This document shows, one piece after another, positions 33,419-40,998 of a DNA stretch of 62,011 bases. This stretch comes from Beijerinckiaceae bacterium. Lineage in GTDB: Bacteria > Pseudomonadota > Alphaproteobacteria > Rhizobiales > Beijerinckiaceae. Below the pieces are notes generated by a model that worked only from the letters and a program-made list of their open reading frames with translations, made no database searches and was not told the origin of the DNA. Positions within the stretch are counted from its first letter, which is position 1. Every line of letters starts with the position of its first letter. Location of the stretch: positions 1-62,011 of the forward strand of contig JAIELD010000022.1 in NCBI GenBank assembly GCA_019753285.1, written 5' to 3'. A program made the translations under genes and the position numbers.

Positions 33419-34660
33419 ATGAACGAACTTTCTCGCCGTAACGTTCTTCAAACAATGGCTGGCGTAACTGCTGGTCTCGCCATGCCTGCCATCCTCACGC
33501 GGTCGGCTAAAGCGGCCGGCACAGTCAAGCTTGGCTGCCTGTTCTCGTCCTCGGGGACGATGGCCAACCTCGAAGGCCGCCTCAACTTCGTGGCCAAGAT
33601 GGCCGCCGACGAGATCAACGCCAAGGGCGGCGTCCTCGGCAAGACGATCGAGATCGTCACGGCCGATCCGGCATCAGACTGGCCGTTATATGCCCAGATC
33701 GGCCGCCAGATGCTTCAGCAGGAGAAAGTGGCGGCGCTCTTTGGATGCTGGACGTCCGTTTCGCGCAAATCCGTTCTGCCGGTCGTCGAGCAGGCAAATG
33801 GCCTCCTCTTCTATCCCCTTCACTTCGAGGGAGACGAAAATTCGAAGAACGTCGTCTACGTCAACTCGCCGCCGGCAAGCTCCGTGATCCCAGCCGTTGA
33901 TTATCTGATGAGCAGCGAAGGCGTCAGCGCCAAGCGCTTCTTCATGCTCGGGTCCGACTATGTCTGGCCGAGGACGATCAACAAACAGCTCAAGGCCTAC
34001 TGGAAATCGAAGGGGATTCCGGAAACCGCCATGCGGGAAGAGTACGTGCCCCTCGGCTTCTCGAATTTCCAGACGCTGGTCAACCAGATCAGGAAATTCG
34101 CCGACGAGCCGGGCGGTCAGCCCGTCGTGGTCCTCACGACGGTCGGTTCATCCATCCCGGACTTCTTCCGCGAGTTCATCAACCAGGGCATCAAGGCGAC
34201 CGACGTGCCGGTGCTCGGCCTCGATGTCGTCGAGGCCGATCTCGAAGGTCTCGACACCAAGCCGCTGATCGGCCACCTCACCTGCTGGGCCTACCTTCAG
34301 GGCACGAAGGGGCCTGCCAACGCGAAGTTCCTCAAGGATTGGGCGACATACGTCACCAGCAAGAAGGTGCCGTTCAAGCCGGATGTCGCAATCGACCCGA
34401 TGGTCTCGACCTATGACGCCATCAACCTCTGGGCCCTGGCGGCAGCCAAGGCAGGCTCGTTCGACGTGCCGGAGGTTCAAAAAGCATTCGCAGGCATCAG
34501 CTTCGATTGTCCGTCTGGCTACAAGATCAGCATGACTTCCGAAAACAACTATGTGGCCAGGGGCGTCTTCATCGGATCGGTGAACGAAAAGCAGGGCTTC
34601 GACATCATCTGGCAGTCCAAGGACACGCCAAAGCCCGTGCCGTTCAGCCCCTTCGGCTGA
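33419..34660 (+). CDS. urtA: UrtA/FmdD-type periplasmic urea or short-chain amide-binding protein
   Basis: A 413-residue binding protein. ATG 33419 is preferred over ATG 33407 because GAGG lies 7 nt before it and a Tat signal (SRRNVLQTMAG, then SAKA^AG) starts at once. Family marks are KLGCLFSSSGTMANLEGRLN near residue 34, ASDWPLYAQIGRQML near 83, GCWTSVSRKSVLPVVE near 105 and FYPLHFEGDENSKNVVY near 127. The last two are strong UrtA/FmdD signatures in the ligand pocket. It heads a complete importer operon that ends with a formamidase gene, so the ligand may be formamide, acetamide or urea. Confidence 0.9.
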   Translation: MNELSRRNVLQTMAGVTAGLAMPAILTRSAKAAGTVKLGCLFSSSGTMANLEGRLNFVAKMAADEINAKGGVLGKTIEIVTADPASDWPLYAQIGRQMLQQEKVAALFGCWTSVSRKSVLPVVEQANGLLFYPLHFEGDENSKNVVYVNSPPASSVIPAVDYLMSSEGVSAKRFFMLGSDYVWPRTINKQLKAYWKSKGIPETAMREEYVPLGFSNFQTLVNQIRKFADEPGGQPVVVLTTVGSSIPDFFREFINQGIKATDVPVLGLDVVEADLEGLDTKPLIGHLTCWAYLQGTKGPANAKFLKDWATYVTSKKVPFKPDVAIDPMVSTYDAINLWALAAAKAGSFDVPEVQKAFAGISFDCPSGYKISMTSENNYVARGVFIGSVNEKQGFDIIWQSKDTPKPVPFSPFG

Positions 34661-34722
34661 CGCTGTCGAGGCAATGGCTGACCTTGCCTGCGGGCGACGG
34701 CCAGCATCTGTCCAGAGGTAAG

Positions 34723-36345
34723 ATGATGTGGTCCCGCCTGCTTGCCGCCGTTGCACTGTTCTGCCTCGTTGGAGCGCAGAGCAGCGCAGCGCAGCAACCC
34801 CTCGATCGCCCCACTCTGCTCAGGCAGCTTTGCGGCGAGGCGCCGGAGGTGCTGGCAGGGGCACAGAGCACGGCCGAGCTTGCAGCAACTGCCGGCGAGG
34901 CCGACCTTGACTGGATGCAGGCGGTGCTGTTCGCGCTCGTCGACCGGCGCCTCTCCTGTGGCGACGACGCCGTCACGCTGCGATTGCCTGCGGGGACAAT
35001 CGTCAATGCATCGACCCTGGCACCGGCAACCGAGAGCGCGAGCGGACGCACGCCGATCCTTAACCTCAGAAGCCGTGGCGTCGTCGAGCCTATTTTGGCG
35101 GCGCTCAATCTGCTGGTCGGCAAGGACGCCAATGTGAAGCTCGAAGCGCTTCGCGCGGTCGAGAAAAAACCGCAGCCCACGCTGCTTGCCATTGTCGAGC
35201 GTGCTCTGAAAATCGAACGCGACCCACAGGTCAAGGGCGCGATCCAAAGCGCTACCGAAACGCTCGCCTTGCGATCGCCTGATCCGGAAAAGCAGAAGAT
35301 CGCGATCAGACGACTATCCGAAGAGCCATCGACGCGGTCTCTTACCCTGCTGTTGAATTTGCGGTCCGAACCCGCCTACAACGCAAACGCAGGTTACAAG
35401 GCGGCTCTCGACGGCGCGATCTCCAGCATCGAGCGTTGGCTGGCCTTCAGCAATGTTCTGGCGACGATCTACAATGGCATGAGCCTCGCCAGCATCCTGT
35501 TCATGGCGGCGGTCGGGCTTGCGATCATCTTCGGGCTCATGGGCGTCATCAACCTCGCCCAGGGTGAGTTGCTGATGATCGGCGCGTACGTCACGTTTCT
35601 GGTGCAGGAGGCGTTCAGGGCGGTTCTTCCAGGGCTGCTCGACTGGTATCTGATCGCTGCGATCCCGATCGTGTTCACGGTGACGGCGACCATTGGAATG
35701 GCGCTGGAATCAAGCCTGATCCGCCATTTCTATAGCCGCCCCCTGATGAGCCTGCTGGCAACGTGGGCGGTCAGCCTGTTTCTCGTCAATCTGGTGCGCG
35801 TGACGTTCGGGACGCAGAACCTGCAGTTTGTCGTGCCTTTCTATCTCAAGGGCGGCATTACCGTCGTCGGGGATTTCATCATCACGTGGAACCGGCTTTT
35901 CGCCATCGGCTTCGCATTGCTGACGCTTGGCGGGACGTATTACATCCTCCGGCGCACGACGCTCGGCCTCAACATGAGGGCCGTCACGCTCAACCGGACA
36001 ATGGCCGGATGCATCGGCATCAAGACGCGCCAGATCGACAGGCTGGCCTTTGCACTTGGCTCCGGACTTGCCGGCCTCGCGGGCCTCGCACTGTGTCCGA
36101 TCTATAACGTCAACCCGCAGATGGGGACGCTCTTCATCATCGACAGCTTCATGATCGTGGTGCTCGGCGGCGTTGGCACCCTCGTCGGAACGCTGGTTGC
36201 GGCCATCGGCGTTGGCCAGATCAATGTTCTGATCGAGCCCGCTTACGGCGCGGTCGCCGCGAAGGTCATCGTGCTCCTGATGATCATCCTCTTCCTGCAA
36301 TGGCGCCCCGAAGGTCTTTTCGCCGTCAAGGGCCGCCGCAAATGA
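34723..36345 (+). CDS. urtB: UrtB-type permease with long N-terminal exported domain
   Basis: A 540-residue permease from ATG 34723 (ATG 34726 is equally possible), with AGAGG just upstream. The N-terminus is a signal peptide (LLAAVALFCLVGAQSSA) followed by a ~220-residue soluble region that looks helical and HEAT-like, as in long-form UrtB. From about residue 240 come eight or so helices with GLMGVINLAQGELLMIGAYV near 265 and RAVTLNRTMAGCIGIKTRQID near 420. It overlaps urtC by 4 nt. Together with UrtC it forms the pore. Confidence 0.92.
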   Translation: MMWSRLLAAVALFCLVGAQSSAAQQPLDRPTLLRQLCGEAPEVLAGAQSTAELAATAGEADLDWMQAVLFALVDRRLSCGDDAVTLRLPAGTIVNASTLAPATESASGRTPILNLRSRGVVEPILAALNLLVGKDANVKLEALRAVEKKPQPTLLAIVERALKIERDPQVKGAIQSATETLALRSPDPEKQKIAIRRLSEEPSTRSLTLLLNLRSEPAYNANAGYKAALDGAISSIERWLAFSNVLATIYNGMSLASILFMAAVGLAIIFGLMGVINLAQGELLMIGAYVTFLVQEAFRAVLPGLLDWYLIAAIPIVFTVTATIGMALESSLIRHFYSRPLMSLLATWAVSLFLVNLVRVTFGTQNLQFVVPFYLKGGITVVGDFIITWNRLFAIGFALLTLGGTYYILRRTTLGLNMRAVTLNRTMAGCIGIKTRQIDRLAFALGSGLAGLAGLALCPIYNVNPQMGTLFIIDSFMIVVLGGVGTLVGTLVAAIGVGQINVLIEPAYGAVAAKVIVLLMIILFLQWRPEGLFAVKGRRK

Positions 36346-37469
36346 GCGCGCAACCCTCGTTTTACAGCCGTTTTGCGGCCGATCGCTTCTACCTCTGGAA
36401 TCTGGTCGCGCTGGTTGGCGTCGCGCTGGCTCTCGGGCACGCGGCGGCTGGCGGCGGTCTCCTCAGCGAGTACGCCATCAATGCGCTCGGTCAGTTCGCA
36501 GCGTTCGCCATCCTTGCCTTGTCGCTGGACCTGATCTGGGGTTACCTCGGCATTCTCAGCCTCGGTCACGGGCTGTTCTTCGCGATCGGCGGATATGCGA
36601 TCGCGATGCACCTCCTCAAGCATTCCTATCTGACGACCGGCATCGTTCCCGACTTCATGCAGTTCATGGGCTGGAAGCAATTCCCGGCCTATTGGGTCTG
36701 GTTCGAGCATTTTCCGTATGCGGTCGCAGCAGGATTGCTGTTCGCCTTCGCGATAGCGCTGGTCTTCGGCTTCGTTTCGTTCCGCTCGCGCGTCAACGGC
36801 GTTTATTTCGCCATCATCACGCAGGCGCTCGTCTATGTCGCCATGCTCCTGATGTTTCGAAACGACACCGGATTTGGCGGCAATAACGGAATGACCGGGT
36901 TCAGCGTCGTGTTTGGCGCCCGTCTCGGACAATCCTCCGTCACCGCCCTGCTGGCGCTGGCTGCCGTGGTGACGCTGATCGCAACGCTGATCGGCTGCCG
37001 CGCGCTTGTCATCAGCCGGGTCGGGGCGATCATGATCGCCTGCCGCGACGACGAAACGCGCTTGCGGACGCTGGGCTACAGGACGATCGCCCTGAAGCTT
37101 TCCATCTGGTGCTTGTCGGCAGTGCTCGCCGCCATAGCCGGCATGCTCTACGTTCCGCTCGTCGGCATCATCAATCCGCGCGTCCTTTCGCCTGAATTGT
37201 CGCTCGAAATTGCGGTCTGGGTCGCGATCGGCGGCAGAGGCAGACTTTTCGGGGCGGTGATCGGCGCTGTGACCATCAACGCCGTCAAATTCCTGCTTTC
37301 AGCTCGCGCGCCCGAATTGTGGCCCTTCATGCTGTCCGCGCTGATTGTCCTGGTTGCCCTGATATTCCCCAACGGACTGCTGGATCTGCCGGCGTTGCGA
37401 TCGCTCATCCGTGAATTCGTCAAGCGACCCGGTGCAGGACGCCTCACACGCTTCAAGAGCGCCTCCTGA
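36342..37469 (+). CDS. urtC: UrtC-type permease
   Basis: A 375-residue LivM-family permease, ATGA-coupled to urtB. About ten helices are visible. Marks include LDLIWGYLGILSLGHGLFFAIGGY (in part) near residue 62, the long insert FMQFMGWKQFPAYWVWFEHF near 105 that is specific to UrtC, FRNDTGFGGNNGMTGF near 175 and RDDETRLRTLGY near 233 (coupling helix). VAIGGRGRLFGAVIGA near 295 is the usual C-terminal signature. Its stop overlaps the urtD ATG by one base. Confidence 0.93.
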   Translation: MSAQPSFYSRFAADRFYLWNLVALVGVALALGHAAAGGGLLSEYAINALGQFAAFAILALSLDLIWGYLGILSLGHGLFFAIGGYAIAMHLLKHSYLTTGIVPDFMQFMGWKQFPAYWVWFEHFPYAVAAGLLFAFAIALVFGFVSFRSRVNGVYFAIITQALVYVAMLLMFRNDTGFGGNNGMTGFSVVFGARLGQSSVTALLALAAVVTLIATLIGCRALVISRVGAIMIACRDDETRLRTLGYRTIALKLSIWCLSAVLAAIAGMLYVPLVGIINPRVLSPELSLEIAVWVAIGGRGRLFGAVIGAVTINAVKFLLSARAPELWPFMLSALIVLVALIFPNGLLDLPALRSLIREFVKRPGAGRLTRFKSAS

Positions 37470-38200
37470 TGGGCACGCCCGCAATCGTCGTGAGCGGCCT
37501 TACCGTGCAGTTTGGCAGTTTCAGGGCTCTCGACGGGCTGTCGCTCGCCGTTGAATACGGTCAGATCCACGCGCTGATCGGGCCGAACGGTGCCGGCAAG
37601 ACCACGCTTCTCGACGCAATTTCCGGCATCACGCGAAGCAGCGGCGGGAGCATATCGCTCAATGGTCTCACGGAGCTTACCCGATGCAACGAGGTCGACA
37701 TCGCTTTGTCAGGCATCCGTCGGAAGTTCCAGAAACCCAGCGTGTTCGAGGCGCTTTCGGTGCGCGACAACATTGCCCTGGGCATTCCCTCCGCGCGGCA
37801 AGCCGGCCTTGTCGGCCAATCGGCGATCGACCAGCGGATCGAGGCGACGCTGGACGTGATCGGGCTTGCCGAACAGTCTGCCCGTCTCGCCGGCGAACTT
37901 GCCCATGGACAGAAACAATGGCTCGAGATCGGAATCGTGCTGGCGAGCGACCCGAAGGTGCTGATGCTCGACGAGCCCGTGGCGGGACTGACGGACGAGG
38001 AAACCGAACGGACAGGCGTGCTCCTGCGCAAACTCAAGCATCCCGCCCGCGCTATCATCCTCGTCGAGCATGACATGGACTTCGTGGAGCAGGTCGCTGA
38101 TCGCGTCACGGTGCTTCATGAGGGAAAAACCCTGTTTGAAGGGTCGATGAAAAACGCAAGGCTCGATCCGGGCGTCATCGATGTCTACCTCGGACGCTGA
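37469..38200 (+). CDS. urtD: UrtD-type ABC ATPase
   Basis: A 243-residue LivG-family ATPase. Walker A GPNGAGKTT is near residues 38-46, GIRRKFQKPSVFEALSVRDN near 86 is the Q-loop with the FQKP motif typical of UrtD, LAHGQKQWLEIGIVLA near 143 is the signature (LAHGQKQ is the usual UrtD variant), LMLDEPVAGLT is Walker B and LVEHDMDFV the H-loop. It starts at TGATG with urtC and ends 3 nt before urtE. It is one of two nucleotide-binding subunits of the importer. Confidence 0.93.
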   Translation: MGTPAIVVSGLTVQFGSFRALDGLSLAVEYGQIHALIGPNGAGKTTLLDAISGITRSSGGSISLNGLTELTRCNEVDIALSGIRRKFQKPSVFEALSVRDNIALGIPSARQAGLVGQSAIDQRIEATLDVIGLAEQSARLAGELAHGQKQWLEIGIVLASDPKVLMLDEPVAGLTDEETERTGVLLRKLKHPARAIILVEHDMDFVEQVADRVTVLHEGKTLFEGSMKNARLDPGVIDVYLGR

Positions 38201-38203
38201 GCC

Positions 38204-38896
38204 ATGAACCTCGTCCTTTCCGACCTCAATCAGCACTATGGCAGTTCGCACACGCTGCGTTCGGTCAGCCTTTCGATCGAGACTGGCCAATGCCTTGCGC
38301 TCCTCGGACGCAATGGGGCAGGCAAATCGACCCTGCTCAAATGCATCATGGGCGTGCTTCAGCCCACATCCGGCAGCATAACGATCGACGGGCAGGTCAT
38401 CACGCGGTGGCTGCCCTATGAGCGATCGCGGGCCGGCTTGGCCTATGTGCCGCAGGGCCGGGAAATCTTCTCGGAACTCTCCGTCGCCGAGAACATCACT
38501 GCGGCAGCCCGCGCCCATGGCCGCGACAAGGATGGCAGCATCGAGGAGGCGGTCTCATTCTTCCCGATCCTTCGGGAGCGTTGGCATCGTTTGGGAGGGG
38601 GCCTCAGCGGTGGCCAGCAGCAGCAGCTTGCGTTTGCGCGAGCGCTCGTCACCAGACCTAAAATCATCATCCTCGATGAGCCGACCGAAGGCATTCAGCC
38701 GTCCATCGTGAAGGTGATCGAGGAGGTCATGGCTGGCCTCAAGGGCAAGGTGACCTTCGTTCTCGTCGAGCAATATCTCGACTTCGCGATGTCGCTTGCC
38801 GATGCCTTCGCCGTCATGTCCCGCGGCTCCATCATCGACCAGGGCGCGAGGGCGGACATGAACCGCGAACGCCTTTCCCATTTCATTTCCGTTTGA
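38204..38896 (+). CDS. urtE: UrtE-type ABC ATPase
   Basis: A 230-residue LivF-family ATPase. It shows LNQHYGSSHTLR at residues 8-19 (typical UrtE start), Walker A GRNGAGKST near 37, YVPQGREIFSELSVAENI near 83, signature LSGGQQQQLAFARAL near 132, Walker B IIILDEPTEGIQPSIV near 150 and LVEQYLDFA. The GIQPSIV and QYLDFA segments are specific to UrtE. It is 18 nt upstream of the formamidase gene in the same operon. Confidence 0.93.
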   Translation: MNLVLSDLNQHYGSSHTLRSVSLSIETGQCLALLGRNGAGKSTLLKCIMGVLQPTSGSITIDGQVITRWLPYERSRAGLAYVPQGREIFSELSVAENITAAARAHGRDKDGSIEEAVSFFPILRERWHRLGGGLSGGQQQQLAFARALVTRPKIIILDEPTEGIQPSIVKVIEEVMAGLKGKVTFVLVEQYLDFAMSLADAFAVMSRGSIIDQGARADMNRERLSHFISV

Positions 38897-38914
38897 AGCA
38901 AGGAACCCCCACGC

Positions 38915-39853
38915 ATGTCCAAACACGTTGAAATACCCGCAACAGCCAGCAACATGGTGTGGGGCTATCTCGACGCCACGACCAAACCCGTGGCGCATGT
39001 CTCATCCGGCGACACGGTTACGCTGCACTCGTTCCCTGCCGGCGGCCTTGATTCTCTCCCGGCGGATGGGCGCGAGGTTCCGGCGAGCTACATCACCGCG
39101 CTCAAGACCCTTCAGCAGGCCGGCGGACCGCATTTCATTACCGGCCCCGTCTATGTGGAAGGCGCCAAGGTCGGCGACACGCTGCAGATCGACATTCTCG
39201 AAGCAAAATGCTGGATGGATTGGGGCTTCGTCGCGATCTTGCCTTTGCTGGGCACGCTTCCGGAAGAATTCACCGATTACGAAACCATTCATCCGGTGAT
39301 CGACCATGAAAAGCAGGTCACCATCATGCCGTGGGGCACCGAAATCCCGCTCGATCCGTTTTTCGGCATCATCTCGGTTGCGCCACCAAAGCAGTGGGGT
39401 CGCTGCGGCTCCCCGGTGCCACGCAGCTTCGGCGGCAACATGGATAACAAGGAGCTGAAGCCAGGAACGACGCTTTACCTGCCCGTCTACAATGACGGCG
39501 CCCTCTTCTTCGCAGGTGACGGCCATGGTGTTCAGGGCGACGGCGAAGTGTGCATCACGGCGCTCGAAACGGGCGTCTCCGGCACGTTCAGACTGACGGT
39601 TCGCAAAGACCTGTCGGTTGCCTATCCGTTCGCCGAAACCGAAACCCACCTCATGTCGATCGGGCTCGACGAGGACCTCGACGACGCCGCGAAACAGGCC
39701 GTCAGGGAGATGGTGAACCATGTCTGCATGCGAACCAATCTCACGCGAAACCAGGCATACATGCTCTGCTCGTTGGCCGGCGACCTCAAAGTGACGCAGC
39801 TCGTTGACGGCAACAAAGGCATTCACATGATGCTGCCAAAGGCCCTTCTTTGA
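38915..39853 (+). CDS. fmdA: Formamidase/acetamidase (FmdA-AmdA family)
   Basis: A 312-residue amidohydrolase of the FmdA/AmdA family, which releases ammonia from formamide or acetamide. Marks are VSSGDTVTLHSFPAGG near residue 29, HFITGPVYVEGAKVGDTLQI near 74, FGIISVAPPKQWGRCGSPVP near 150, GGNMDNKELKPGTTLYLPVY near 170 and FFAGDGHGVQGDGEVCITAL near 190. The GGN-D and GD-H-QGDGE motifs hold the metal-site residues of the family. ATG 38915 follows GCAAGGAAC. It closes the urtABCDE operon; the gene order transporter-amidase mirrors the fmd locus of Methylophilus. Confidence 0.93.
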   Translation: MSKHVEIPATASNMVWGYLDATTKPVAHVSSGDTVTLHSFPAGGLDSLPADGREVPASYITALKTLQQAGGPHFITGPVYVEGAKVGDTLQIDILEAKCWMDWGFVAILPLLGTLPEEFTDYETIHPVIDHEKQVTIMPWGTEIPLDPFFGIISVAPPKQWGRCGSPVPRSFGGNMDNKELKPGTTLYLPVYNDGALFFAGDGHGVQGDGEVCITALETGVSGTFRLTVRKDLSVAYPFAETETHLMSIGLDEDLDDAAKQAVREMVNHVCMRTNLTRNQAYMLCSLAGDLKVTQLVDGNKGIHMMLPKALL

Positions 39854-40134
39854 CAGCGGGCCGTGCTCAACACGCGTATTGACGACAGGGTGGCGACCGT
39901 TTTTTTAGCCGAACATCACGATGTCGAGCAGAGGCGCGGATTGATGGGCCATCGAGTTCGATTGGTCCGACCTTGCTGCAAAGGCGATTACCGTATCGGG
40001 GGGCGCTACGTCCGGCGCCAACCGCAATGGCGAAGCTGGACGTCAAAACAGCTTGAACAGAGCGTCAAACGACTGTAACGGACCGCCTGGCCATAACTTA
40101 AAACCGAATAATATATTGAAATGATTTATGTTTT
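39854..40134. other. Gene-poor spacer between formamidase and tRNA-Lys
   Basis: About 280 bp. A 71-codon open frame (39863-40078) reads through it but matches nothing I recognise and has no clear ribosome site; I do not call it a gene. No integrase fragment, inverted repeat or obvious terminator with a T-run was found. An A/T-rich patch at 40096-40135 lies just downstream of the tRNA 3' end. Confidence 0.5.
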
Positions 40135-40210
40135 TGGTGGGCGCTGTAGGGATCGAACCTACGACCTATTGATTAAGAGTCAACTGCTCTACCAACTGAG
40201 CTAAGCGCCC
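40135..40210 (-). tRNA. tRNA-Lys (anticodon CUU)
   Basis: A 76-nt cloverleaf on the minus strand. Acceptor GGGCGCT pairs with AGCGCCC, D-arm GCTC/GAGC, anticodon arm GTTGA-CTCTTAA-TCAAT with CTT at positions 34-36, T-arm GTAGG-TTCGATC-CCTAC, discriminator A and an encoded CCA. CUU reads AAG lysine codons. Its 3' end faces the amide-utilisation block, the usual orientation for islands that integrate at tRNA genes. Confidence 0.97.
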
Positions 40211-40336
40211 TCGCCAAAACGAGATCGGCCTCCGACAACTCTGTCCGGAGGCCGTTTGGTTCGTGAGGCTATAAAGCGATGCGGCCGGGCTGTCCAGTGC
40301 AATATGGCGCCCTCGGCGCATTGCTTATGAGCCTCG

Positions 40337-40819
40337 TCAGGATTCGGTTTCCGGCTCCGCCTCGACCGCCGGCTTCGGCGCTGGTTGCTTCTTGCCTTTA
40401 GCAGCTTTGGGCGCGGCCTTGACCTTCGGCTCCGGGCCGATGCGCTGCATGATCGCGTGGACCGGGTTGGGCACCTGCTCGAGCGTCGCGCCTGTCACAG
40501 CATCCACACCCATGCCGACGATGCCGCCAGCGATGACGTTGCCGGCGAAACCCGCCGCGCCGGCGCTCGCGATCTGCGTTTTGACCGCAATGTCCTGATC
40601 ACGGTAGCCATCGAGATGAAAGCTCACCGTGAATTCATCCTTGCGATTGACTGTGAGCGTGCAGGGCGTCTGGCAGGATTGCGAGAGCGATGTCCGCACC
40701 GCAGCGCCGCTCGGCTCCGATGTGATCTGGATTTGGTTGACGGTGCTGCGCGTGACGGTTGCGCAGCCTCCAAGCGCCAGAAACGCCGCACACACCACCG
40801 CGTGCTTGATCCTTGTCAT
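40337..40819 (-). CDS. Small lipoprotein with PEGA-like domain
   Basis: A 160-residue lipoprotein from ATG 40819. The signal ends in the lipobox LALGGC, with Cys19 as the lipidation site, followed by ATVTRSTVNQ. The segment IQITSEPSGAAVRTSLSQSC-QTPCTLTVNRKDEFTV near residues 31-67 is a PEGA-like surface domain with a probable disulfide. A Gly-rich hydrophobic stretch GFAGNVIAGGIVGMGVDAVTG near 90 follows, then a Lys/Pro/Ala-rich tail. It is most likely attached to the outer membrane. Similar proteins occur widely in Hyphomicrobiales without known function. Confidence 0.8.
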   Translation of the reverse strand: MTRIKHAVVCAAFLALGGCATVTRSTVNQIQITSEPSGAAVRTSLSQSCQTPCTLTVNRKDEFTVSFHLDGYRDQDIAVKTQIASAGAAGFAGNVIAGGIVGMGVDAVTGATLEQVPNPVHAIMQRIGPEPKVKAAPKAAKGKKQPAPKPAVEAEPETES

Positions 40820-40940
40820 GTGTCCTCTTGTCGTTGAATGCTGTTGCCAAGCTTGATGGAATGGCGAGACCGTCGCGTGACAAGAGGCCGGTCGCAAGCC
40901 GCTGCGCTGCAACGCTCGGTCACATTCGCCGCTATCAACA

Positions 40941-40970
40941 GAAAAAGGCGCACGAGCCTCGTGCGCCTTC
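40941..40970 (-). terminator. Intrinsic terminator of the DEAD-box helicase gene
   Basis: On the minus strand an 11-bp stem (AAGGCGCACGA and its complement, 3-nt loop) is followed by a T-run. It starts about 29 nt after the helicase stop codon. Confidence 0.88.
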
Positions 40971-40998
40971 TGTCCGTCATTTGGAAGATGTGTGGTCT

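Noticed and set aside
39863-40078. 71-codon open frame between formamidase and tRNA-Lys
   Set aside because: No ribosome site, no recognisable family and no plausible composition; treated as chance.
24441-40134. Integrase, relaxase or phage genes of an island
   Set aside because: All coding frames in the block are accounted for by importer, hydrolase and OrfA-like genes; no recombinase motif was seen in any of them or in the gaps.
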